Shown here in pieces: positions 17,643-25,244 of a stretch of DNA of 64,000 nucleotides (the first letter of the stretch is position 1; each line of letters starts with the position of its first letter). The stretch lies in contig NZ_CP027706.1 of the NCBI RefSeq assembly GCF_003850565.1, positions 186,001 to 250,000 on the forward strand. The letters run 5' to 3'. Below the pieces are notes generated by a model that was given only the letters and a program-made list of their open reading frames with translations, had not been told where the DNA came from and searched no databases. The position numbers were made by a program, and so were the translations under genes. The stretch comes from Pseudomonas sessilinigenes. GTDB lineage: Bacteria > Pseudomonadota > Gammaproteobacteria > Pseudomonadales > Pseudomonadaceae.

Positions 17643-17993
17643 ATGGGTATGTATATTTCTATAGGTGAAGGTACTGGCTGGTCCGCTTCCGGCGGGGTTT
17701 TTGATTGCATTGTTGAAGCGACAAGAAAGCTGTTCAAAGATGATGAGCAGTGTTGCCTGAAATCAATCTATACGCCGCTTGATGAACAGGGACAAAGTTT
17801 CATTGTCTTGGATTATGTTGATGAGAGTTGCTTTAACTTGTTTTATTCATATTGCAAGAAAGCAATGGATGATTTTTCTCTTTCGGAGAGAGCGGAGCTT
17901 ATTACAGAGAGTCGCGTTCCTGGAGTTTTATTTGGGTGGTCTGAAGTTTTAAGGATTATGCGGGAGGACCCTCGATACCAAGAGCTTTTATAA
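17643..17993 (+). CDS. Immunity protein of orphan module 3
   Basis: This 116-residue protein begins 8 bases after the module-3 toxin stop and has GAGGTGA just upstream of the ATG. It is the close paralogue of the protein at 15672-16037. The toxin in front of it has an open frame, so this pair is probably the functional version of the family. No signal peptide or membrane helix is seen. Confidence 0.8.
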   Translation: MGMYISIGEGTGWSASGGVFDCIVEATRKLFKDDEQCCLKSIYTPLDEQGQSFIVLDYVDESCFNLFYSYCKKAMDDFSLSERAELITESRVPGVLFGWSEVLRIMREDPRYQELL

Positions 17994-18026
17994 ACCTAGC
18001 CCCAGTACTGCCGAGGCAATTTATTT

Positions 18027-18056
18027 TCACAACGTTGTAATTACCAAGCAGCCCTT
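18027..18056 (-). pseudogene. Tiny SymE-like relic (last ten codons)
   Basis: The minus strand reads Lys-Gly-Cys-Leu-Val-Ile-Thr-Thr-Leu then stop. This matches the KGCLVIT end of the SymE relic at 16103-16228, and it has the same orientation and the same position, just behind an immunity gene. Upstream sequence no longer matches. On its own the match is short; the repeated context makes it credible. Confidence 0.5.
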
Positions 18057-18061
18057 CAATA

Positions 18062-18229
18062 CTCTGGATTGGGAGCTGCAGAGGATACGAGTCTACTATC
18101 TATGCTTGGTAGTATGGTGGGAGATTCTCAAAAACATAAAGGTATTGTATGGCGAGAGATCCTAAAACAGGTTCTCTTGAACACTTCTTGTATTGCGCGA
18201 TGGAGCATAGTGTTGGCGCTATTTTTTAA
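18062..18229 (+). pseudogene. Possible toxin-tail relic
   Basis: Two short overlapping open stretches lie here. One runs through GLGAAEDTSLLSMLGSMVGD, and another runs from ATG 18149 to TAA 18229 (26 codons, DPKTGSLEHFLYCAMEH). Together with the small gene 14 bases downstream they resemble the end of a decayed toxin module. The family is not recognised and the reading frame is uncertain. Confidence 0.3.
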
Positions 18230-18242
18230 TTGGTAAATAATA

Positions 18243-18455
18243 ATGAAAACTCTAGGATTTCTGTATGAGAAATTCTTTTGCAAACCTATAGATGAAGACG
18301 GGGCTGTAGAGATAGCTGGATGGCTGGTGATCATTGATTTTAGGATTTTTCTTATTCCTCTTGAATATTGTGATGACTATAAGTCTGGCGAGAAAATTGA
18401 GTTTTTTGAGTCGGATTTTATGCTCTCTATAGTGGATAAGATTCTTCCGTTATGA
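18243..18455 (+). CDS. Small acidic protein, possibly an immunity protein of a decayed module
   Basis: This 70-residue, A+T-rich ORF starts with MKTLGFLYEKFF and is rich in Phe, Ile and acidic residues. The ribosome-binding site is poor (GGTAAATAATA). Its size and its position after a possible toxin tail suggest an immunity protein, perhaps shortened at its C-terminus. No family is recognised. Confidence 0.42.
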   Translation: MKTLGFLYEKFFCKPIDEDGAVEIAGWLVIIDFRIFLIPLEYCDDYKSGEKIEFFESDFMLSIVDKILPL

Positions 18456-18553
18456 GGAGGGCAGTTTTATTTTGCATAAGGCAAAAGTTATAGGTTTATT
18501 GCTTGGGTTCAGCCCGCCTAAAATAAGCCAGTTAACCTTGTAAAAGGCCGTTT

Positions 18554-18726
18554 ATGAGCGAGTATAAGATTGGGTCGTCATCTGGCATAAAAATATACGA
18601 GTTGGTCTTTGGGAACCGCGAAAGGTAGAGCAAGTGAAGCATGATATGCTATCGAATAACTGCAGGTTTACAGCTTCTGAGGGGCGTGTTTTGGGTTATA
18701 TAGATAGCAGAGGTTTATATCTTTAG
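18554..18726 (+). pseudogene. Frameshifted small gene relic
   Basis: An ATG at 18554 opens 24 codons (KIGSSSGIKIYELVFG) ending at TAG 18626-18628. Shifting frame at about 18625 gives another 33 codons to TAG 18724-18726 (FTASEGRVLGYIDSRGLYL). The two halves look like one small A+T-rich protein broken by an indel. Function is unknown; the location suggests another immunity gene remnant. Confidence 0.4.
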
Positions 18727-18729
18727 GGT

Positions 18730-18869
18730 AATCATCGGCTGGTCGAAGTCCAGGGAGTATATAGAAATACAGGAGGCGATTTATTTGTCGAGCTGTTGTT
18801 GAAAATGACAGTTGGATTCAAACAGCTAGTGCGCCTGCTGGGGCTAGATCTTTGCCGACGAGAAAGTGA
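18730..18869 (+). pseudogene. Polymorphic toxin C-terminal tail relic
   Basis: The first frame reads NHRLVEVQGVYRNTGG. After a frame change near 18790 it reads VENDSWIQTASAPAG and on to a TGA at 18867. A phrase of the form His-Arg-Leu-Val-Glu-Val-x-Gly-Val-x-Arg followed by a Gly and a Phe/Val strand is common at the very end of secreted polymorphic toxins. The immunity-like gene starting 8 bases later supports this. The 5' part of the toxin is absent. Confidence 0.45.
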
Positions 18870-18876
18870 TAGTTTC

Positions 18877-19215
18877 ATGAAAAAGAACTTAATATACGTC
18901 AGGATGTTATCTTTGGTTCTACCATATATAAGGAATATCCAGTCTTTGGGTGAGAGAGTAAAAGGCAAGGACCAGTCATGTTTTTTTGAGGCGGAGTTGG
19001 TGCACAACCTTACAAATAGTTTGTTGGATTCTGAATTTTCTGAGCATGATATATGGTTTCTTAATTATCAGGCTAAGAGCTATTTAGAGAACTGTAGCGA
19101 CCGGATATCGCCTAATTATCATGAGCACTTGAAAAGCATAAAGTCTCTTTTTGAGCTTGTTCCTGACGAACTTAGAGGTAAGTTGTTGTGGGCTGGACCT
19201 GAAGATAGATGTTGA
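18877..19215 (+). CDS. Probable immunity protein behind a toxin relic
   Basis: This 112-residue, A+T-rich protein starts MKKNLIYVRM. I chose ATG 18877 because it follows the relic stop by seven bases and AGAAAGTGA lies upstream; the frame stays open further upstream but overlaps the relic. It is predicted to be soluble and helical, with no known motif. Its arrangement mirrors the other modules in this region. Confidence 0.55.
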   Translation: MKKNLIYVRMLSLVLPYIRNIQSLGERVKGKDQSCFFEAELVHNLTNSLLDSEFSEHDIWFLNYQAKSYLENCSDRISPNYHEHLKSIKSLFELVPDELRGKLLWAGPEDRC

Positions 19216-19420
19216 ATGGTAATAGCTTGACTGGAAAAGAGAAGGGCTTGTTTTTCCCTTACAACTGCGTCGCAACTGTCAGGTTATACATCGAAGGTAG
19301 ACGGCAGGTTCAGAAGCAACTATCGGTTATCACTCCAACGCCGCCCGAGGTGGCGCTGACGACAATGCTCGACGAGCTGCAAACGCCCATGCCGATCGCC
19401 GGCCTGGCGCGCCAGGCGGT

Positions 19421-20014
19421 TTACGCAGCAGGGCCCGCCATGGGGTATTCGCGCTCCTGGGGTAGCAGGCGCCGCGCCTCTTCCAGGTCGCCAGCCAGCA
19501 CCCGCTCATGGATGCGATGCGCCAGCGGCGTGACGTCGCTGATGCGCTGGATCCACTGGTTCACGTACAAGCCCACCGCTTCCTGGCCAAGGCCGATCTG
19601 GATGGCCCGGTGTTCCTGGGGCCGCAGGTGCAGGTCGCGTTCCGGGTCCCACTGGATGCGCACCGGCGACTGGTCTTTCAACTGCAACCATTGCTCCTTG
19701 CTCATCCCCTCCTCGGCGTGGCTCGGGCAGCTGTGGGCCAGGGCCCATTCGAAGCCTTCGCGGCTAATGTCGATGGCCAGGATGCGGCTCTGCCCAGCGT
19801 CTTTGAAGCCCCAGCCGGCGCGATACATCATCCAGAGGAAGGAGGGCTTTATCCAGGTCATGCGCTCCATCTTGAACGGTGGCGAGACGAAGGTGCCATG
19901 GGCCAGCGCCGCATCGGCAATGCTTGCCGAGTAGGCCTGGTAGACGCGCAGGGTGCTGGCGTCGTAGACCGCCCGGATCTGGCGCAGGGGGGTGTTGTCG
20001 GCTGTTGCAAGCAT
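19421..20014 (-). CDS. DUF4291 family protein
   Basis: This 197-residue protein has the conserved core of the DUF4291 family: QIRAVYDASTLRVYQAY near the N-terminus, then PPFKMERMTWIKPSFLWMMYR and WDPERDL. I chose the start at 20014, with AAGGAAACACC upstream; the frame stays open further upstream. The biochemical role is unknown. G+C content and codon use return to the chromosomal norm here, so the A+T-rich toxin array ends before this gene. It is transcribed toward the array and follows the effector/immunity pair on the same strand. Confidence 0.8.
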   Translation of the reverse strand: MLATADNTPLRQIRAVYDASTLRVYQAYSASIADAALAHGTFVSPPFKMERMTWIKPSFLWMMYRAGWGFKDAGQSRILAIDISREGFEWALAHSCPSHAEEGMSKEQWLQLKDQSPVRIQWDPERDLHLRPQEHRAIQIGLGQEAVGLYVNQWIQRISDVTPLAHRIHERVLAGDLEEARRLLPQEREYPMAGPAA

Positions 20015-20098
20015 GGTGTTTCCTTGTGAAAACGGGCGGCTGAGTGGCCGCCCGTGATGCGCCATGTGCTGTTGCGCGGCATCCAGGCACAAGGGTGT

Positions 20099-20569
20099 TC
20101 AGCGGGAATGCTGTATCAAAAGAATGTCGCCGGTCGCCGCGTCGATATCCACCCTGAACATCGCCTGGTCGCGTTGTCGGCTGAACATGCAGGTGAAGAC
20201 GCTAGGCGAATCCTGCGGGAACTGTTCGAACCAGGTGTAGACGCCGGTCTCGAGCTGGCCATCGATCAGCAACTGGTCGGTAATCCGGATCTGTTGCTGG
20301 CGGTCGCCGGAGACCACGTAGAGGGTCGCGGCCATGCCCGTGTCGTCATCGTTCCACAAAATGGCGAGGTGTTGCCGATCCGGTATCACGATCGCCAGCA
20401 GGCCGCGGCTGTTGGCCACGCTAAGGAGCTGTTCCTGCCAGCGCCAGCGTGCCTCGACGACCAGGCAAGGAGACCACCCGAGGGCGATCATCCGGTCCAC
20501 TGTCATGTTTTCGTCGATGACCTTGCCGTCTTCCCGGATGCGTTCGAAATCACTGATCACAATTTTCAC
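20099..20569 (-). CDS. Putative immunity protein for the Tse6-like effector
   Basis: This 156-residue protein has a start codon overlapping the effector stop (ATGA arrangement), so the two are translationally coupled. The gene placement is that of a type VI effector's immunity partner. At 156 residues it is much longer than the roughly 90-residue Tsi6 of P. aeruginosa, so it may be a different immunity family. Visible features are an SDFERIREDGKVID start and several Trp residues; there is no signal peptide. If the toxin consumes NAD in the cytoplasm, a soluble cytoplasmic inhibitor is expected. Confidence 0.65.
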   Translation of the reverse strand: MKIVISDFERIREDGKVIDENMTVDRMIALGWSPCLVVEARWRWQEQLLSVANSRGLLAIVIPDRQHLAILWNDDDTGMAATLYVVSGDRQQQIRITDQLLIDGQLETGVYTWFEQFPQDSPSVFTCMFSRQRDQAMFRVDIDAATGDILLIQHSR

Positions 20570-21792
20570 TCCACAGGCAGCGCTTTAGGCGTGCCGACTA
20601 TTTTCACAAGCCTGTCACCGAGGAACTCCACTTGTCTCACCCCGCCCTTGTAGTTCTCCAGCGGGCCGGTGATGCCACTGTGAATCTTTTGCGGGGCGGT
20701 GGTCTCGACGGTGATCACATAGGACACGTCTGGCTTGAATCGCTCGAGGATCACCAGTTTATCCCGGGCATAGGCCTGGTTGGGAACCGCATCGGGGGTG
20801 GCGAATCCGCCGAAGAACTTTTTGCCCTGCATGATGCCTTCGGCCTGGCCCTTGGCGACCACCATCTGGTATTGCGTTCCTGGCGGCACTATCTCGGTCT
20901 TGACCAGAGTTCCCTCCAGCCACGCTGGCAACTCCTCCTTGGCGATCATCACCTTGTTGACCTCCGAGGCCGTGCGCACTTCCAGTACCTGCGACTGGTT
21001 GGCCAGTCGCGCGGCGTTGCGCTCCGCACTCATCTTGGCCATTTTCGGCCCGGCGCCGAGCAGCGCCAGGCCGGCGATACCTTGCAGCAGGTCACGGTAG
21101 CCTGGGCCGAGCTGGTCGCCGATTTGGCCGAGCAATTCCATGCCGCCATAGATCGCGGCGCCCACCGCCACGGTGGTCAGCAGGGCTGCCGCACCAGCCA
21201 TGGCCGCCAGCACCAGGGCACCTGCGGCAGCGACCAGGCCCAACACCTCCAGGCCGGTATGCAGCCAGCCCTCGATATCCAGCACGAACTCCACCTGCAG
21301 CGTCGGGCCACCGATGAAGGTGTCCTGGCTACCGGACTTGATGTGTGCCCCGCAGGTCATCTTGCTGGTCAGGCGCGCCGCCGGCTTGCCGTTGATGTAC
21401 ACGGTAGCGCTGCCTTCGGCGATGGTGACCGGGAGCGGCCAGGGCGGATGCCCCAGGGGAAAGCCGGTACAGGAACTCGATACATCCTCACCGGCCCGCA
21501 TGGCGTTGCGCAGGTTGACGAAGACATTGGGGCTGCCCCTTATGAGCTCGCCGGTGGTTGGCTCGGGCAAATCGAAGATGGTCGACAGTCCCTTCACCAG
21601 TTGGAACATCGACAGGCCGCCAGCGGCGACCGAACCCGCCAGGATCACCACCGCCAGGCCGCCCGTTGCGGCAGTTGCCGCGACGATGGCTGCACCGATG
21701 AGAGCCCCGGCGACCGCGCCGGCGATCATCGCTGCAACTCCGAATCCATGGGCGATTTCATCGCCAAACCGCGCTGCAGCCTGTACGTCCAT
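20566..21792 (-). CDS. Tse6-like PAAR-domain type VI secretion effector
   Basis: The 408-residue protein starts MDVQAAARFGDEIAHGFG, very close to my recollection of Tse6, and GGAG lies 7 bases upstream, so I prefer this start to the longer frame. Domains in order: two helical membrane segments (about 15-60), a PAAR-type spike domain (about 75-170, with GSPNVFVN, ATVYINGKPAARL and CGAHIKSGSQDTFIGG), a second pair of membrane helices (about 180-235), and a C-terminal toxin (about 275-408). Tse6 hydrolyses NAD(P)+ in recipient cells and needs a VgrG carrier and an Eag chaperone. No eag or vgrG gene is visible here. The toxin motif VKTEIVPPGTQYQMVVAKGQ fits that fold, but activity is inferred. 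Confidence 0.82.
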   Translation of the reverse strand: MDVQAAARFGDEIAHGFGVAAMIAGAVAGALIGAAIVAATAATGGLAVVILAGSVAAGGLSMFQLVKGLSTIFDLPEPTTGELIRGSPNVFVNLRNAMRAGEDVSSSCTGFPLGHPPWPLPVTIAEGSATVYINGKPAARLTSKMTCGAHIKSGSQDTFIGGPTLQVEFVLDIEGWLHTGLEVLGLVAAAGALVLAAMAGAAALLTTVAVGAAIYGGMELLGQIGDQLGPGYRDLLQGIAGLALLGAGPKMAKMSAERNAARLANQSQVLEVRTASEVNKVMIAKEELPAWLEGTLVKTEIVPPGTQYQMVVAKGQAEGIMQGKKFFGGFATPDAVPNQAYARDKLVILERFKPDVSYVITVETTAPQKIHSGITGPLENYKGGVRQVEFLGDRLVKIVGTPKALPVE

Positions 21793-22228
21793 GTTGAGGC
21801 TCCGTCCTTGGTGCTCCAAGCACCTTTCCTGGGCCATTGATTGTCGTGATCATCGGATTATCGAAGAGCGGTCCGGGGGCAGCAAGTCCTGGACGTCGTC
21901 CTGCATTTGCCAATGCAAAGCGCCATCGCGTCGACCAGGGCTCGCCAGTGCGCAGGCAACGCTAGCGGGCCAATACCACCAGCCGTGGGGATGGCGGGAG
22001 ATTCACGCGGCTGATGAAACCCTGCTTGAGGAGCGCTCTGCGCCTGGTTACCGGCTGGGCCCCGGTGCCCAGGGTGGTTTTGGCTGGAAAATTCCGCATT
22101 TTTTAATTTACAACCACCCCCGCACTCAAGCTCAATCTCCCACCGCGCCTTGCGTGAAGGGGCGCATTCATTTACTCCGGCTATAGTCTGGTGCTCACCC
22201 CGCTTTCATCCGCAAAAGGTGCTTTCGT
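21793..22228 (+). other. Intergenic region between divergent effector and PEBP genes
   Basis: These 436 bases carry no convincing gene. The two genes diverge from it. Toward the right gene there is a plausible -10 box, TATAGT, at 22182-22187, 42 bases before the start codon. An A+T-rich patch with a T6 run sits at about 22098-22115. No obvious operator is seen. Confidence 0.5.
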
Positions 22229-22789
22229 ATGTCTCGCTTTGCCTCCCGCAATACTTGGCTGGCCGCTGGTGCCGTGCTGTTGTGCCTGCAACTTCCCGTG
22301 CAGGCCCAGGAGCGTTTCACCCTGAATGTGCCCGGGGTGTCGGATGACCGGCTGTTCACCACTGGCAATGCCAGTGATGCCAAGGGCTGTGGCGGGCATA
22401 ACAACTCCCCGGCGCTGAGTTGGACCGCCGGCCCTGCCGGAACCTTGAGCTACGCCATCGTCATGCATGACCCGGATGGCGCCAAGGGCCAGGGTGTCGA
22501 TCACTGGGTGCACTACGGCATCAAGGCCAGTACCCGGCAGCTTCCGGCCGGCGCCGGCACCAAGCCAACCTTGGAAGGCCTGGCCGGTATCAACAGCCGC
22601 AACAGCACCACCTACATGGGGCCGTGCCCACCGGTGGGCGACAGCGCCCATCACTACATCATCCAGATCTTCGCCCTGGACCTGCCCCCCGAGGCCTTGC
22701 CTGCCGGGCTGACCCGCGCCCAGCTGCTGGAGAAGATCAACGGTCACGTACTGCGCAATAGCAGCGTGGTGCGCCGCTACTCGCGCTGA
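22229..22789 (+). CDS. YbhB/YbcL-family (PEBP, Raf-kinase-inhibitor-like) protein
   Basis: This 186-residue protein has a cleavable signal peptide of about 25 residues ending near VQA-QE, so it is likely periplasmic. It has the PEBP ligand-pocket motifs: CGGHNNSPALSW, MHDPDGAKGQGVDHWVHYGI and GPCPPVGDSAHHY. The biological ligand of bacterial family members is not established. It is a single gene with a likely promoter just upstream, and a T-rich run follows the stop codon. Confidence 0.9.
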   Translation: MSRFASRNTWLAAGAVLLCLQLPVQAQERFTLNVPGVSDDRLFTTGNASDAKGCGGHNNSPALSWTAGPAGTLSYAIVMHDPDGAKGQGVDHWVHYGIKASTRQLPAGAGTKPTLEGLAGINSRNSTTYMGPCPPVGDSAHHYIIQIFALDLPPEALPAGLTRAQLLEKINGHVLRNSSVVRRYSR

Positions 22790-22806
22790 AGTTTTTTTCA
22801 GGGGGC

Positions 22807-22837
22807 TTAACCCGAATCGCCAAGGCGCTTCGTCTGA
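22807..22837 (+). promoter_or_regulatory. Candidate ECF-sigma promoter for the vWA/sigma operon
   Basis: TTAACCC and CGTCTGA are separated by 17 bases and lie 40 bases before the lipoprotein start. An AAC-containing -35 with a CGTC-type -10 is the usual look of ECF promoters, and an ECF sigma gene is in this operon, so autoregulation is plausible. The assignment is by eye only. Confidence 0.35.
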
Positions 22838-22876
22838 AGGGGGGAATGGATCATTTCTTCCCCGAGGTCAGCCCCC

Positions 22877-24625
22877 ATGTCCCTTCCTCTGCATTTCCTT
22901 CGCCCGGCCACCCAGGGTTTCGCCATCGCTGGCCTGCTGTTGGCGATTGCCGGTTGCGGCGTGTCGTCCAAGCCTGATGCCACTGCGGAGGCTGCGGCCC
23001 AGGGCACGCTGCAGGCGGCGCCTGAGGCCCAGTACGAGATGCCGCGTGCCGATACGTCCCTGGCCAAGCGTGGCCTGCGCCCGGTATCGATGATCGCGCC
23101 CATGCCGGCGCCGGCGGTGTACCGCGAGTCATTCCAGGCCTACCGGGACGAGCCGCGCGAGCAGTACCAGGCCCTGCCGGACAACCCGATCCACAGCGTG
23201 GCCGAGGCCCCGGTATCGACCTTCAGCGTCGACGTGGACACCGGCGCCTACGCCAACGTCCGCCGCTTGCTCAACCAGGGCAGCCTGCCGCCCGAAGGCG
23301 CGGTGCGCCTGGAAGAACTGGTCAACTACTTCCCCTACGACTACGCCTTGCCCAGCGATGGCTCGCCCTTCGGCGTGACCACCGAGCTGGCGCCCACGCC
23401 GTGGAACCCCCATACCCGCTTGCTGCGCATCGGCATCAAGGCTTCGGATCGCGCAGTGGCCCAGTTGGCCCCGGCCAACCTGGTGTTTCTGGTGGATGTC
23501 TCCGGCTCCATGAACCGCCGCGAAGGCCTGCCCCTGGTCAAGAGCACCCTCAAGCTGCTGGTGGACCAACTGCGTGACCAGGACCGGGTATCGCTGGTGG
23601 TCTATGCCGGTGAATCGCGGGTGGTGCTCGAACCCACCTCCGGCCGCGACAAGGCCAAGATCCGCAACGCCATCGACCAACTCACCGCCGGAGGCTCCAC
23701 TGCTGGCGCCTCGGGCATCCAGATGGCCTACCAGATGGCCCAGCAGGGCTTCATCGACAAGGGCATCAACCGCATCCTGCTGGCCACCGACGGTGACTTC
23801 AACGTCGGGGTCAGCGACTTCGAGAGCCTCAAGGCCATGGCGGTCGAGAAGCGCAAGAGCGGCGTGTCCCTCACCACCCTGGGTTTTGGCGTGGATAACT
23901 ACAACGAGCACCTGATGGAGCAGCTGGCCGACGCCGGCGATGGCAACTACGCCTATATCGACAACCTGCGCGAGGCGCGCAAGGTGCTGGTGGACCAGCT
24001 CAGCTCGACCCTGGCGGTGGTGGCCAAGGACGTGAAGCTGCAGGTGGAGTTCAACCCGGCCCAAGTCAGCGAATATCGCCTGCTGGGCTATGAGAACCGG
24101 GCGCTCAAGCGCGAAGACTTCAGCAACGACAAGGTCGATGCCGGGGAAATCGGCTCGGGGCATACCGTCACGGCGTTGTATGAAGTGGTTCCGGTGGGCG
24201 AGAAGGGCTGGCTGGAGCCGCTGCGCTATGGCCAGGCCAAGACTTCCGCCACCAGCGGCAAGGCCGATGAGCTGGCCATGCTGCGGGTGCGCTACAAGGC
24301 GCCGGAAGGGGGCAGCAGCCGGTTGATCGAGCGGCCGATCAGCACCCAGCAGCCGACGGAGCTGGCCAAGGCCAGCCCCGACCTGCGGTTTGCCGCCGCC
24401 GTGGCGGCGTTCTCCCAGCAGCTCAAGGACGCTCGCTACACCGCGGATTTCAGCCTGGCCGACACCGCCAAGTTGGCGCGGGGCGCCAAGGGCGATGACC
24501 CCTACGGATTGCGTGGTGAGTTCGTACAGCTGGTGGAGCTGGCGCAAAGCCTGCAAACTCAAGCCCCCAAAGATCGGGCGGCCGATGCGCTGGGCCAGCA
24601 TGCCGTGCAAAGCCGCCTTGAGTAG
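22877..24625 (+). CDS. von Willebrand factor A domain lipoprotein (YfbK-like)
   Basis: This 582-residue protein has a lipoprotein signal ending LLAIAGC (Cys about 34), so it is membrane-anchored. A von Willebrand N-terminal segment at about 95-175 (STFSVDVDTGAYANVRR) is followed by the vWA domain at about 190-370 with an intact MIDAS motif DVSGSMNRR and a TDGDFNVG strand. A C-terminal DUF3520-like part (about 400-570) completes the YfbK architecture. The molecular role is unknown. It is the first gene of a three-gene operon with an ECF sigma factor, which suggests an envelope-sensing or adhesive function controlled by that sigma factor. Confidence 0.88.
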   Translation: MSLPLHFLRPATQGFAIAGLLLAIAGCGVSSKPDATAEAAAQGTLQAAPEAQYEMPRADTSLAKRGLRPVSMIAPMPAPAVYRESFQAYRDEPREQYQALPDNPIHSVAEAPVSTFSVDVDTGAYANVRRLLNQGSLPPEGAVRLEELVNYFPYDYALPSDGSPFGVTTELAPTPWNPHTRLLRIGIKASDRAVAQLAPANLVFLVDVSGSMNRREGLPLVKSTLKLLVDQLRDQDRVSLVVYAGESRVVLEPTSGRDKAKIRNAIDQLTAGGSTAGASGIQMAYQMAQQGFIDKGINRILLATDGDFNVGVSDFESLKAMAVEKRKSGVSLTTLGFGVDNYNEHLMEQLADAGDGNYAYIDNLREARKVLVDQLSSTLAVVAKDVKLQVEFNPAQVSEYRLLGYENRALKREDFSNDKVDAGEIGSGHTVTALYEVVPVGEKGWLEPLRYGQAKTSATSGKADELAMLRVRYKAPEGGSSRLIERPISTQQPTELAKASPDLRFAAAVAAFSQQLKDARYTADFSLADTAKLARGAKGDDPYGLRGEFVQLVELAQSLQTQAPKDRAADALGQHAVQSRLE

Positions 24626-24662
24626 AGCCATGACGAGCAGTGAACAGGAGTTCCAGCGCCCT

Positions 24663-25244
24663 ATGTCTGCTCCCCATCCGTCCCCCGACGCCAGCAGCGA
24701 CGAAGCGCTGCTGGCGCGTTATCGTGCTGGCGAAGGTGCGGCCTTCGAACTGCTGTACCAGCGCCATCGCCAGGGCCTGTACCGCTTCCTGCTCGGTTTG
24801 TCCGGCAAGGCGGAGCTGGCCGAAGAGGTCTACCAGGAAACCTGGCTCAGCCTGATCCGCAGCACCAGCGGGCCATCGGGCCGGGCCAGCTTCCGCACCT
24901 GGCTGTACCAGATTGCCCGCAATCGGTTGATCGACCACTGGCGCAAGCACGGTGTGCGCAACCCACTGCACGACAGCTATGACGAACAACTGCATGCCGA
25001 GGCTGACCAGGCCCCTGGGCCCGAACAGCAATTGAGCCTGTGCCGCGACCGGCAGCGCATCGAGGCGGCCCTGCAAGACCTGCCCGAAGACCAGCGTGAA
25101 GTGTTCCTGCTGCGGGCCCACGGCGAGCTGGAATTGCCGCAGATCGCCAGCCTGACCCAGGCACCTTTGGAGACGGTGAAGAGCCGTTTTCGTTATGCAC
25201 TGAAAAAACTGCGTCGGCTCCTGGCCGAGGAGGTACTCACATGA
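24663..25244 (+). CDS. ECF-type RNA polymerase sigma factor
   Basis: This 193-residue sigma-70-family protein has region 2 at about residues 25-90 (LLYQRHRQGLYRFLLGL, VYQETWLSLIR, FRTWLYQIARNRLIDHWR) and region 4 at about 130-190 (LPEDQREVFLLRAHGEL, IASLTQAPLETVKSRFRYAL). Either ATG 24630 or ATG 24663 could be the start; AGGAG at 24646-24650 favours the second, although the spacing is long. It overlaps the next gene by 4 bases, the coupling common between a sigma factor and its regulator. Confidence 0.88.
   Translation: MSAPHPSPDASSDEALLARYRAGEGAAFELLYQRHRQGLYRFLLGLSGKAELAEEVYQETWLSLIRSTSGPSGRASFRTWLYQIARNRLIDHWRKHGVRNPLHDSYDEQLHAEADQAPGPEQQLSLCRDRQRIEAALQDLPEDQREVFLLRAHGELELPQIASLTQAPLETVKSRFRYALKKLRRLLAEEVLT

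Noticed and set aside
13875..19330. Mobile element or genomic island border around the toxin modules
   Set aside because: I found no transposase, integrase or insertion-sequence ends. The A+T-rich modules are explained by CDI module transfer through homologous recombination.
19216..19420. Coding remnant before the DUF4291 gene
   Set aside because: A G+C-rich open stretch (LDELQTPMPIAGLARQA) exists from about 19318, but it has no start signal, no recognised match, and runs into the antisense of the DUF4291 gene.
24390..24662. N-terminal extension of the ECF sigma factor into the vWA gene
   Set aside because: The frame is open but overlaps the end of the vWA lipoprotein gene and reads as low-complexity Arg/Ser/Trp. 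Normal sigma homology starts after 24663.
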